Source: Pseudoflavonifractor sp035562355
GTDB taxonomy: Bacteria; Bacillota; Clostridia; Oscillospirales; Oscillospiraceae
Reading direction: 5' to 3'
NCBI GenBank assembly: GCA_035562355.1
Contig: DATMXU010000162.1
Coordinates: forward strand, 1 to 14,645
DNA length: 14,645 bases
Below, piece by piece: positions 5,817 to 13,353 of the stretch. A program made the translations under genes and the position numbers. The notes beneath the pieces were generated by a model. That model searched no databases, was not told the origin of the DNA, and worked only from the letters and a program-made list of their open reading frames with translations. Within the stretch, counting starts at the first letter, position 1. The number at the start of each line of letters is the position of its first letter.

Positions 5817-7100
5817 ATGGGCAACTTCTTTGACAGCAAATTCATGCAGGCACTCCAGCGCGGCGGACAGAAGGTCGCCGGCAACAAGGCCATCTCCGCC
5901 CTCACCGGCGGTATGATGGGCATGATGGGCGTCACGATGGTCGGCGCGGTGTTCCAGATCCTCGCCATCGTCCCCACCATCTTCGGCTGGGTGGACCAGA
6001 GCAGCCAGTACTACCAGATCATGATCACCCCCTACAACATGACCATGGGGCTCATGGCGGCTGTCATGGCATTCACTCTGGCCTTCAACTACGCAAAGAG
6101 CCTGGGTCTCAAGCCCGTAGTCAACGGGATCAACAGCATGCTCATGTTCTTGCTGGTAGCCGCCCCCGCCAAGGCCGTCACTCTGGCCGACGGCTCCACC
6201 CTCACCGTGCTGGACTCCTCCTCTCTGGGCGGCACCGGCCTCTTCGCCGCCATTCTGGTGGCCATCGTCACCGTGCGCATCGCCTGGTTCTGCGAGAAGA
6301 GACACATTGTCATCAAAATGCCCGACGTGGTGCCCCAGTTCCTGGCCGACGGTTTCTCCGCCATGCTCCCCCTGCTCTTCGCCGCCATCCTGTGGCTTGC
6401 CGTCAGCACTCTGGTGAGCTCTGCCATCGGCCTCACTCTGCCCATGGCCATCATGGCGATCCTCTCCATCCCTCTGGCCGCCCTCAATTCGGTGCCAGGT
6501 ATGCTCATCCTCGTCGCCCTCTCCTGCACCCTGTGGATTTTTGGCATCCATGGCTCCATGGTGGTCGCCATGGCCATTATGCCTGTCATGATGCAGAATA
6601 CCATGGCCAACGGCGCCGCCGTGGCGGCTGGGCAGGCGCCCGTGTTCTACGCCACTATGCTCTTTGGCGCCATGGCCTGCGCCGGCGGCACCGGCAACAC
6701 CCTCCCGCTGGTGCTCATGGGCCTGCGCAGCAAATCCGAGCAGCTCCGCGCCGTCAGCAAGGTGGCTTTGGTCCCCGGCATCTTCAATATCAACGAGCCC
6801 CTCACCTTTGGCTATCCCGTCATGTATAACCCCATTCTCGCCATCCCCTACATCTTCGGCACCGTCCTCACCGGTTTCGTGGTGTGGGTAGGCTACGCCG
6901 TGGGGTTCTTCCAGCCCAGCTATATCATGATGATGTCGGTCATGCCTCTGGGCGTCGCGGAATTCCTGGGCTCCCTCGCCTGGCAAAACATCTTGATCCC
7001 TGTGGTGGGCATCGTGGTCAACGGGGCATGCTACTTACCCTTCTTCAAGGCCTATGAGAAACAGCTCCTCGAAAAAGAGAAGGCCGCCGTTGCCCAGTAA
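5817..7100 (+). CDS. PTS lactose/cellobiose-family EIIC membrane permease
   Basis: A 427-residue integral membrane protein with about ten hydrophobic segments, the normal size for Lac-family EIIC. The conserved substrate-site motif NINEPLTFGYPVMYNPI includes N326 and E327, the residues that hold the sugar in characterised family members, and GGTGNTLPLVL precedes it. It binds the sugar outside, moves it inward, and presents its 6-OH to EIIB. The start at 5817 has AAAGGA (5801-5806) 10 nt upstream; an out-of-frame ATG at 5813 is ignored. Sequence style (NEPLTFGYP) is closer to cellobiose/lichenan permeases than to lactose ones, but specificity cannot be read safely. Confidence 0.95.
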   Translation: MGNFFDSKFMQALQRGGQKVAGNKAISALTGGMMGMMGVTMVGAVFQILAIVPTIFGWVDQSSQYYQIMITPYNMTMGLMAAVMAFTLAFNYAKSLGLKPVVNGINSMLMFLLVAAPAKAVTLADGSTLTVLDSSSLGGTGLFAAILVAIVTVRIAWFCEKRHIVIKMPDVVPQFLADGFSAMLPLLFAAILWLAVSTLVSSAIGLTLPMAIMAILSIPLAALNSVPGMLILVALSCTLWIFGIHGSMVVAMAIMPVMMQNTMANGAAVAAGQAPVFYATMLFGAMACAGGTGNTLPLVLMGLRSKSEQLRAVSKVALVPGIFNINEPLTFGYPVMYNPILAIPYIFGTVLTGFVVWVGYAVGFFQPSYIMMMSVMPLGVAEFLGSLAWQNILIPVVGIVVNGACYLPFFKAYEKQLLEKEKAAVAQ

Positions 7101-7122
7101 CTTAAGAACAGGAGGTATCCCA

Positions 7123-7974
7123 ATGCGCGCATCCAAACGCGAGCAGATTGTCACCTACTCCGTCCTTGCCGCCCTGCTCCTGGCCTTTACTTTTCTCGAT
7201 CTGCCCCTCTCCCAGGCTGTCTTTGATCTCAAAAATCCCTTCGGCCGTTTCTTTGAGATCTTCGGTGAGGCGCCGGGCCTCCTGGTGGGCGCGTTCTCCG
7301 CCGCCGCCCTCCTCGTGACGCGGGACAGGGAGACCCCCTGGAAGAATGCCCTGTCCATCCTGGGCTTTGGACTCCTGGGTCTGCTCCTCAGCCTCATGGG
7401 GAGCCTGATGGTCAACAACTACCTGACCCATGGCCACCTCTCCCCGGCTGTCATCCTGCCCGCGGGGCTGATCCTCTTTGCTCTGCTCCTCTTTCTCTCC
7501 TCCCGGCTGGATAGGTCGAAACGGGCGGAGATCCGTCGGGCGGCCACTATAGGCCTCCTGCTCCTGGTGGCCGCCATCGTGGTCATCAACCTGATCAAGG
7601 TTGGCTGGGGCCGCCCCCGGTTGCGCAGCATGACCGACCCGGCTGCCCAGTTTGTCCCCTGGTATCTGCCCCAGAGCGTGGCGGCGGGGGAGGAGTTCAA
7701 GTCCTTCCCCTCGGGCCACACGGCAAACGCCGCCGTCCTCCTCTGGATCTCCCTTTTGCCCACCTTCATTGATAAACTGAAGGGAAAGGAGCCCCTGCTC
7801 CTGGGCCTCGCCTGGGTCTGGGTCGCTCTGGTGGCCTTTAGCCGCATTATCATGGGGGCTCATTTTGGCAGCGACGTCACCGTGGGCGTGGCTCTTACCT
7901 ACACCGTCTTCATCGCTCTCCGCGCCTGGAAGTACCGGGCCGTGGGGAGGCTGCAGGCCATTAAAACCGCTTGA
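7123..7974 (+). CDS. membrane PAP2-family phosphatase
   Basis: The ATG at 7123 follows AGGAGG closely; an in-frame ATG 69 bases upstream lies inside the EIIC gene and is less likely. The 283-residue protein has about six membrane segments and all three PAP2 motifs: K159 with R164-P165 (KVGWGRP, slightly shorter than the KX6RP rule), PSGH 196-199 with the proton-relay H199, and SRIIMGAHFGSD with S240, R241, nucleophile H247 and D251. Family members cleave phosphomonoesters or pyrophosphates of lipids (phosphatidate, undecaprenyl pyrophosphate) at the outer membrane face. It lies in the middle of the sugar operon, 22 nt after EIIC and 20 nt before GH1. I cannot tell whether the substrate is a lipid carrier or something linked to the sugar. 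Confidence 0.9.
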   Translation: MRASKREQIVTYSVLAALLLAFTFLDLPLSQAVFDLKNPFGRFFEIFGEAPGLLVGAFSAAALLVTRDRETPWKNALSILGFGLLGLLLSLMGSLMVNNYLTHGHLSPAVILPAGLILFALLLFLSSRLDRSKRAEIRRAATIGLLLLVAAIVVINLIKVGWGRPRLRSMTDPAAQFVPWYLPQSVAAGEEFKSFPSGHTANAAVLLWISLLPTFIDKLKGKEPLLLGLAWVWVALVAFSRIIMGAHFGSDVTVGVALTYTVFIALRAWKYRAVGRLQAIKTA

Positions 7975-7994
7975 AATTGAAAGGAGAATGTAAG

Positions 7995-9458
7995 ATGAAA
8001 CAGCCTTTCCCGAAGAATTTCCTCTGGGGCGGAGCCACCGCCGCCAACCAGTGTGAGGGTGCGTGGAACGCGGATGGCAAGGGCGTCAGCACGGCCGACA
8101 TGATGACCGCAGGCGATTTGAAGACCCCCCGCGTCTTCACCCCTGAGCTGGACCCCAGCGCCCACTACCCCTCCCACGAGGCCATCGACCTCTACCACCA
8201 CTACAAGGAGGATATCGCCCTCTTCGGTGAGATGGGCTTTAAGGTCTACCGCATGTCCATCGCCTGGACCCGCATCTTTCCGAACGGTGATGACGCCGCG
8301 CCCAACCGGGCCGGCATCGAATTCTACCGCAGCGTCTTCGAGGAGTGCCGCAGGCACGGCATCGAGCCCCTGGTCACCCTCTCCCACTATGAGATGCCCT
8401 ATCATCTGGCCCAGAAGTGGGACGGCTGGGCCGACCGGCGCACCATCGACTGCTTTGTGAAGTACGCCGCCACCTGTTTTACCGAGTTTAAGGGCCTTGT
8501 GAAATACTGGCTCACCTTCAACGAGATTAATGTCCTGTCCATGCCCTTCGGCGGCCTTATGGCAGGCGGCATTATGCCAAAGGAGTCCACCCCCCTGTTC
8601 GGCGCGGCCATGAAACCTGAAACCGCCGAGGACGCCAGCAGGCGGTTCCAGGCCCTGCACAACCAGTTCGTAGCCTCCGCCAAGGCGGTGCAGATCGCCC
8701 ACGGCGTGGACCACGAGAACATGGTGGGCTGCATGATCGCCGGCTTTGCCTCCTACCCCTTCACCTGCGCCCCCGAGGACGTGGTCCTCAACCAGCAGAA
8801 GATGCAGGACGGCAACTACTACTGCGGCGACGTGATGGTGCGCGGAGCCTACCCCGGTTTCGCGCAGCGCATATGGGACTCCTGCGGCGCGAAGGTGGAG
8901 TTCTCCCCCAGCGACGAGGAGATCTTGAAGGCCGGACGGGTGGACTTCTACTCCTTCAGCTACTACTCCTCCGGCTGCGTCAGCGCGGACCCTGAGAACA
9001 ATAGCAGCGACATGATGAACATGATGATGGGCCTCAAAAACCCCTACCTGAAGGCAAGCGACTGGGGCTGGACCATCGACGCGGTGGGTCTGCGCATTTT
9101 CCTGGGTGAGATCTACGGCCGCTACAACGTGCCCGTCATGGTGGTGGAGAACGGCCTTGGTCAGGACGACGCGGTGGAGTCCGACGGCGCTGTCCACGAC
9201 CCCTACCGCATCGACTACCTCCGCGCCCACGTGGAGGCCATGCGCGACGCCCTGGCCGATGGCGTGGACCTGATGGGCTACACCCCCTGGGGCTGCATCG
9301 ACCTCATCAGCGCCTCCACCGGCGAGATGAAGAAACGCTACGGCTTTATCTACGTGGATAAGGACAACGACGGAAATGGCACGCTCAACCGCAGCCGCAA
9401 GGACTCCTTCTTCTGGTACAAAAAGTGCATCGCGTCTGATGGGACGGAGCTTGACTAA
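7995..9458 (+). CDS. GH1 6-phospho-beta-glucosidase
   Basis: A 487-residue glycoside hydrolase family 1 enzyme. The ATG at 7995 has AAGGAG (7981-7986) 8 nt before it. Signatures are FLWGGATAANQCEGAW at the N-terminus, acid/base E177 in TFNEIN and nucleophile E385 in VVENGLG. The phosphate pocket is S441, K447 and Y449 in SASTGEMKKRYG; this S-K-Y triad marks 6-phospho-glycosidases, and Ala440, where 6-phospho-beta-galactosidases carry Trp, points to gluco-substrates. It would split the phosphorylated beta-glucoside delivered by the upstream PTS into glucose 6-phosphate and glucose or an aglycone. It shares the operon with the PTS genes and overlaps the next gene by 20 bases. Confidence 0.95.
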   Translation: MKQPFPKNFLWGGATAANQCEGAWNADGKGVSTADMMTAGDLKTPRVFTPELDPSAHYPSHEAIDLYHHYKEDIALFGEMGFKVYRMSIAWTRIFPNGDDAAPNRAGIEFYRSVFEECRRHGIEPLVTLSHYEMPYHLAQKWDGWADRRTIDCFVKYAATCFTEFKGLVKYWLTFNEINVLSMPFGGLMAGGIMPKESTPLFGAAMKPETAEDASRRFQALHNQFVASAKAVQIAHGVDHENMVGCMIAGFASYPFTCAPEDVVLNQQKMQDGNYYCGDVMVRGAYPGFAQRIWDSCGAKVEFSPSDEEILKAGRVDFYSFSYYSSGCVSADPENNSSDMMNMMMGLKNPYLKASDWGWTIDAVGLRIFLGEIYGRYNVPVMVVENGLGQDDAVESDGAVHDPYRIDYLRAHVEAMRDALADGVDLMGYTPWGCIDLISASTGEMKKRYGFIYVDKDNDGNGTLNRSRKDSFFWYKKCIASDGTELD

Positions 9459-10287
9459 GCCCTCCCATATGGTCGCCTTTGACCTGGACGGCACCGTCTT
9501 TCAGGACGGGCGGCCTATGAGGCCCCGCGTACGCAGCGCTCTGGAGGCAGCCCATCAAAAGGGCTGCCTCCTGGCGGTCTCCACCGGCCGGGGGCGGGCC
9601 ATGCTCCCGCCCGAGCTGCTGGCCCAGCCGTGGCTTGACTATGCCTCCACCTCCAACGGCGCGCGGGTCTTCCTCCCCCGGACGGGAGAGACTCTATTGG
9701 CACGGCCCATGCCCGCCGCGCTGGTCCTCTCCCTCATAGAGGCGTACCCCGGCGCATCCTGGCAAGTCTTTCTGGAGGACATGCCCCTCTTTGAGCGCAG
9801 AAGCCTTTCGGCAGGCCGTCTGCTGCGCCGGGGCAACCTCTCTCTCCGGGAGCTGCGGCATTTTCTATCCAGTTTCAAATTGGTCCCCAACGTGGGGAGC
9901 CGGCTCAAAAAGCTGGGCCTGCCCCCAGTGGAGAAGTGCAGCGCCATCTTCCCCACCGAAACCCTCTGCGCCCAGGCCCTGGCGGAGCTGACGGCCCGGG
10001 GGAACGTGGAGGCCGCCACCACCACCGGCTTTGATATCGAGATCACGGCCGCCGGAGTCAGCAAGGGCAGCGCCCTTACAGCTCTGGGGGCGCTGCTGGG
10101 CCTTCCCAAGGCGCGCATTCTCTCCTTTGGCGACAGCGGAAACGACCTCTCCATGGCCCAGGCCAGCTTTTTCGTCGCCATGGGCAACGCCTCCCCCGAG
10201 GTCAGGGCCGCAGCCCACGCCGTCACCGCCCCTGTGGAAGAGGACGGCGTGGCCCTCTACCTGGAAGATTGGCTGCAAACCCTGTAG
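9439..10287 (+). CDS. Cof-type HAD-superfamily hydrolase (HAD-IIB phosphatase)
   Basis: All four HAD motifs are present: FDLDGTV (nucleophile D15, acid/base D17), STGR, the lysine in VSKGSAL, and GDSGNDLSM. The long region between motifs II and III is the type IIB cap. Cof-type enzymes are cytoplasmic and remove phosphate from sugar phosphates, FMN, PLP or other small molecules. The start is uncertain: ATG 9439 overlaps GH1 by 20 bases and is used here (282 residues); TTG 9451 and ATG 9469 are alternatives, and none has a strong ribosome site, which suggests coupling to GH1 translation. It is the last gene of the operon, 26 nt before the terminator. It may relieve sugar-phosphate stress from PTS uptake; this is inference from context. 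Confidence 0.9.
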   Translation: MGRSLTKPSHMVAFDLDGTVFQDGRPMRPRVRSALEAAHQKGCLLAVSTGRGRAMLPPELLAQPWLDYASTSNGARVFLPRTGETLLARPMPAALVLSLIEAYPGASWQVFLEDMPLFERRSLSAGRLLRRGNLSLRELRHFLSSFKLVPNVGSRLKKLGLPPVEKCSAIFPTETLCAQALAELTARGNVEAATTTGFDIEITAAGVSKGSALTALGALLGLPKARILSFGDSGNDLSMAQASFFVAMGNASPEVRAAAHAVTAPVEEDGVALYLEDWLQTL

Positions 10288-10313
10288 GGCCTACCCGCAC
10301 CACCGCCCCATAC

Positions 10314-10353
10314 ACGTCAAAAGGCCGACGATTCCTCGTCGGCCTTTTGACGT
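10314..10353. terminator. bidirectional terminator between convergent operons
   Basis: A perfect 18-bp inverted repeat (10314-10331 with 10336-10353) around the loop TTCC. AAAAGGCC on the left and GGCCTTTT on the right give a U-run after a GC stem in either direction. It ends the PTS operon from the left and the DUF362 gene, whose stop codon is 5 nt away, from the right. Confidence 0.9.
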
Positions 10354-10358
10354 CTGCG

Positions 10359-11510
10359 CTATTTCGTCCTGCGCGACAGCAGCCCCCGGCGCACGTCGAT
10401 GGCCTTGTGGGGGCAGAGCTCGTGGCAGCAGTAGCAGCGGATGCACTTGCCCGGCGCAATGCTCGCCTTCTTCTTTCTCGTCAGGCGGATGGCCTTTACA
10501 GGGCAGGCGTCCCGGCACAGGCCGCAGCCCACGCAGCGGTCGGGGGCGGCGTGGGGCGTCTGGGTGAAGAGGCTCTTGGCCAGCCCGCTCACCGGCCCCG
10601 GCAGCCGGGGGACCACCACCATGCTCTTTTTCACATTCTTAGGCAGGCGGAAATCCGGTACCCGGATATCCTCTATCCCCGCGCCCACCAGCTCCACCTC
10701 AGACAGGCCGGTGGGACCGATCCCCCATCTCTCAGCTGCCAGAAGGAGGGGGTTATAGCGCTTTTCAAGTCCCATGACGGCGGCGGCCACCACATCCAGC
10801 GCCAATGGATTTTCCGCGCACAGCAGCAGGCCCACGGGCCGGGGCGTGCCCGACGCGCCGGGCCCCTCTCCCTCCATACCCACCACCGCGTCCATGATGG
10901 TGAGCCGGGGGGCGACGAAGTTGGACAGGTCCAGCAGCATTCCGGCAAACTGCTCCTTGTCCTGGAGCTTGGCGTGGTACCCCTTCTTAGAGAGGCCGGG
11001 GATCACGCCAAAGCTATTTTTCACACCGCCGGTCATACCCATGAACATATGGGTCTTCATCTTACAGAGGTTGAGCACCCCGGCCGCCTCCAGCACGGGG
11101 GACATGACCTCAAAATGCCGCATGAGCCTGCCTTGGGGGTAGCTCACCTCCCGGCTGGAGGTATCGTAGCTCAACTCCGCGCCGGACCGTGCCGCGGCCT
11201 CCGCCATGCCGCAGGTCTCATAGGTCCGTCTCAACAGGCCTGCGCTGTGCTGGTACGCGCCGGGGCAGTCGGCGATGACCGCGCGCCCGCCCGCGGCCGC
11301 CACCTGCCGGGCCGCCGCCGCTACGACCGCCGGGTGGGTGGAGACGGCCTTCTCGGGTACCGCCGGAGCCAGCAGGTTTGCCTTCAGCAAAAGTCTCTCT
11401 CCCGTCCTTACATACCGCTCCATCCCGCCCGCCATGGTCAAAAGCTCTTCCAGCTTCTCCCCTGCCTGGGCGTAGTCGGGGCATTTCACAACATAGACCT
11501 TGTTCTGCAC
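10359..11510 (-). CDS. DUF362 protein with C-terminal 2x[4Fe-4S] ferredoxin domain
   Basis: A 383-residue protein: a DUF362 domain (about 1-310, with KMKTHMFMGMTGGVKN typical of the family) followed by two iron-sulfur motifs, CVGCGLCRDACP (326-337) and CIRCYCCHELCP (356-367), enough for two [4Fe-4S] clusters. No signal peptide or membrane segment is visible, so it is probably cytoplasmic. DUF362-ferredoxins are common in anaerobes; their electron partner and reaction are not settled. I chose GTG at 11510 because GGAGG lies 7 nt before it; the longer frame from ATG 11546 would begin inside the -10 box of the promoter described separately. It faces the PTS operon and ends 5 nt from the shared terminator. 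Confidence 0.9.
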   Translation of the reverse strand: MQNKVYVVKCPDYAQAGEKLEELLTMAGGMERYVRTGERLLLKANLLAPAVPEKAVSTHPAVVAAAARQVAAAGGRAVIADCPGAYQHSAGLLRRTYETCGMAEAAARSGAELSYDTSSREVSYPQGRLMRHFEVMSPVLEAAGVLNLCKMKTHMFMGMTGGVKNSFGVIPGLSKKGYHAKLQDKEQFAGMLLDLSNFVAPRLTIMDAVVGMEGEGPGASGTPRPVGLLLCAENPLALDVVAAAVMGLEKRYNPLLLAAERWGIGPTGLSEVELVGAGIEDIRVPDFRLPKNVKKSMVVVPRLPGPVSGLAKSLFTQTPHAAPDRCVGCGLCRDACPVKAIRLTRKKKASIAPGKCIRCYCCHELCPHKAIDVRRGLLSRRTK

Positions 11511-11541
11511 TGCGCGGCCTCCGTTTTTACTATGATAGTCA

Positions 11542-11570
11542 AGCATAGGAATTTTCTAGGTATTTGTCAA
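11542..11570 (-). promoter_or_regulatory. sigma-A promoter of the DUF362 gene
   Basis: Read on the minus strand: consensus TTGACA (11570-11565), 17-bp spacer, TATGCT (11547-11542). Transcription would start near 11535, leaving a leader of about 25 nt with GGAGG at 11522-11518. It lies just past the terminator of the upstream sigma/anti-sigma unit. Confidence 0.7.
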
Positions 11571-11587
11571 GCAAAAATACAGGGTAC

Positions 11588-11620
11588 AAAAAAGGAGACC
11601 CGCACGGCGGGCCTCCTTTT
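11588..11620 (-). terminator. intrinsic terminator of the dus-sigma-anti-sigma unit
   Basis: On the minus strand a 14-bp stem (11620-11607 with 11603-11590, one G-T pair) and a 3-nt loop are followed by a T-run (11593-11588). It starts 10 nt after the anti-sigma factor stop codon. Confidence 0.85.
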
Positions 11621-11630
11621 CCTTATCCTG

Positions 11631-12656
11631 CTATGACTGCGCCGGAATCGGGTCGCAGGTCCTGATCTCTCCGCCGTCCGCCGGTACGGCGTACCAGTCG
11701 CCGGCGGTGGGATCAGTATAGGCATGAAAGAGGTAGTCCAGCCCGTCCTCCGACAGGCCCAGGTACTCCAGCCGCCAGTCCCCCTCGGGGAGCTGGTAGC
11801 CGGTGAAGTCCTCCCCCTCCGTCCATACGGCGCCCGGATGGTCGGCCTCCAGCAGCTCTTCATAGAGCCGGGCCCCAGCCACAGCCGGGCCGGGCTCCAC
11901 CATGGCGGAGGAGGTAAAGGCTCTCAGGGGCGGATCTTTGACCGTCTCCCCCCCGGCGGGCTCCTCCGGGGCGGGCGTCATCGCAAAGGTCATAGGGGTT
12001 TCCGGGATGGCGTCTGTCTGGGTGGACGCCGAGGGCGAGGGCGTTGGCGCGGAGATAGGCCCCATCGCCTTTGAAGGCTGCGGGGCAGACTGGGTGGGTA
12101 CCTCGTCGCTCTGCGCTGGAGCCTCCGCTCTCTCCGTGCCGTTGAGGCTGCCGTAAGTGGATATATTTCCGGTCCCCGAATCCGTGTCGTCCTGTATCTT
12201 GGGAGCCGTGGCGGGCTCGGGAAAGGCGCTTGCCTTGCTCTCGGCGGACGGTGCGGCAGACGGCACGGCGGCGGCGGGGGCCTCCATCGTGGCAGCCCCG
12301 TAGCCCCCTCCGCCTGTGCCCCCCTTCAGGGCAAAGGCCCCCAACACCGCCACTGCCAAGACCGCCGCCACGCCTCCCCAGGCGTGCCATCTATGGGCGG
12401 GTTTCCTCGGTACGGGGAAAGGGATGGGCGTGGCCCCCTCTTCCCGGATGCGCGCCATTACGTTCTCCTTGATGGAGGTGGGCGGCTCCTCATTCAGGCC
12501 CGGCAGGAGCATGTGCAGACACGCCAGGTCCTCCGCCAGCGCCCGGCATGCAGAGCAGCTCTCCAGGTGCTCCGCAAGCGCCTGCTCCTCCTCCCCGGTC
12601 AGCACGCCGTCCAGACGGGCGCTGAGCAGATCCAGTATTTCATCACAAGTGCGCAT
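11631..12656 (-). CDS. zinc-finger (zf-HC2) transmembrane anti-sigma factor
   Basis: A 341-residue single-pass membrane protein. Residues 4-37 hold a ZAS zinc-finger (C4, H30, C34, C37, with HxxxCxxC), the cytoplasmic domain that binds ECF sigma factors. A basic stretch precedes one membrane helix at about 93-110 (GGVAAVLAVAVLGAFAL). Outside the cell comes a long low-complexity segment rich in Ala, Pro, Ser, Thr and Gly (about 112-250), then a more ordered, Trp- and Tyr-containing C-terminal part (about 255-341) that I do not recognise and which may be the sensor. Start: GGAGG 9 nt before ATG 12656. It lies 70 nt downstream of its presumed partner sigma factor. Release by regulated proteolysis is usual for the family, inferred here. 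Confidence 0.85.
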   Translation of the reverse strand: MRTCDEILDLLSARLDGVLTGEEEQALAEHLESCSACRALAEDLACLHMLLPGLNEEPPTSIKENVMARIREEGATPIPFPVPRKPAHRWHAWGGVAAVLAVAVLGAFALKGGTGGGGYGAATMEAPAAAVPSAAPSAESKASAFPEPATAPKIQDDTDSGTGNISTYGSLNGTERAEAPAQSDEVPTQSAPQPSKAMGPISAPTPSPSASTQTDAIPETPMTFAMTPAPEEPAGGETVKDPPLRAFTSSAMVEPGPAVAGARLYEELLEADHPGAVWTEGEDFTGYQLPEGDWRLEYLGLSEDGLDYLFHAYTDPTAGDWYAVPADGGEIRTCDPIPAQS

Positions 12657-12684
12657 TACGAAACACCTCCTTTTCTCCCGGAGC

Positions 12685-12706
12685 CGCGCGGAGTCGCCCC
12701 CGCGCG
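12685..12706 (-). other. GC hairpin between sigma and anti-sigma genes
   Basis: CGCGCGG (12685-12691) and CCGCGCG (12700-12706) form a 7-bp stem with an 8-nt loop in the 70-nt gap. No T-run follows, so it is not a normal terminator. It could tune the sigma to anti-sigma ratio through RNA stability; that is speculative. Confidence 0.35.
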
Positions 12707-12726
12707 TATTCCGTTGATTTTTCTGT

Positions 12727-13323
12727 TCACGTTATAGACGATATCAGCTCAGAAAAGTTCCCGCCCTCACTCAAAACCCTTCTCAGGGCCAACCGTCCCC
12801 GGGCGATGCGGGACTTGACGGTACCCTCCTCCAGCTCCAGCACCGCGCCGATCTCAGCATAGGAGAGGCCATCCAGCTCCCGCATGACCAATACCTGCCG
12901 GTGCTCCTCCGAGAGGGAATCCAAGGCGGAGCGAACCGTCTCCATCATCTCCCGTTTCTCGGCCTCCGCCTCGGGAGAGTGGCGGTGATCGGGCAGCTCG
13001 GCCTGGCGGGCCCCCTCCTCGTCATCCAGGGAGATGGTCATGGAGATGTTCCTGCGCCGTTTCTCCCGGCGGAGGAAGTCGATACACGCGTTGGATGCCA
13101 GCCGGTAGAGCCAGGTGGCAAATGAGCTCTCCCCCTGGAACTTGGGCAGACCCTGCCAGGCGTTGAAGAAGGCTTCCTGGGTCAACTCGGCGGCGTCCTC
13201 CGGGACGCCGGTCATGCGCAGGGTAAGGTTATAGATCCGGCCCTGCTGCGCGTCCATCAGTGCCGCGAAAGCGTCCTGGTCCCCGGCCTTGGCCCGCTCC
13301 ACCAGCTCCTGCTCGTTATCCAA
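12727..13323 (-). CDS. ECF-type RNA polymerase sigma factor (sigma-70 family)
   Basis: A 198-residue protein of normal ECF length. Region 2 (about 10-95) includes DAAELTQEAFFNAWQGLPKF and FATWLYRLASNACIDFLRREKRR; a variable acidic linker follows; region 4 (about 130-185) has LDSLSEEHRQVLVMRELDGLSYAEIGAVL and the recognition helix EGTVKSRIARGR. It directs RNA polymerase to its own promoter class under an envelope-type signal. The start is TTG at 13323, as no in-frame ATG lies upstream and family alignment puts MDNEQELVERAKAGDQDAF at the N-terminus; GGGTGA just upstream serves as ribosome site. It lies 30 nt after dus and directly before a zinc-finger anti-sigma gene, the standard pair. Confidence 0.93.
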   Translation of the reverse strand: MDNEQELVERAKAGDQDAFAALMDAQQGRIYNLTLRMTGVPEDAAELTQEAFFNAWQGLPKFQGESSFATWLYRLASNACIDFLRREKRRRNISMTISLDDEEGARQAELPDHRHSPEAEAEKREMMETVRSALDSLSEEHRQVLVMRELDGLSYAEIGAVLELEEGTVKSRIARGRLALRRVLSEGGNFSELISSIT

Positions 13324-13353
13324 CTGCTCACCCGCCTTTCCCGTCCCCGGAGC

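Noticed and set aside
5757..6986. 409-codon open frame on the minus strand
   Set aside because: Antisense to EIIC; the His/Gly/Asp/Glu-rich composition is the mirror of membrane-protein codons and not a metal-binding protein.
7899..9494. 531-codon open frame on the minus strand
   Set aside because: Antisense to the clear GH1 gene and without recognisable domains.
10269..11636. 455-codon open frame on the plus strand
   Set aside because: Antisense to the DUF362-ferredoxin gene, whose iron-sulfur motifs, promoter and ribosome site are clear; it also runs through the terminator hairpin.
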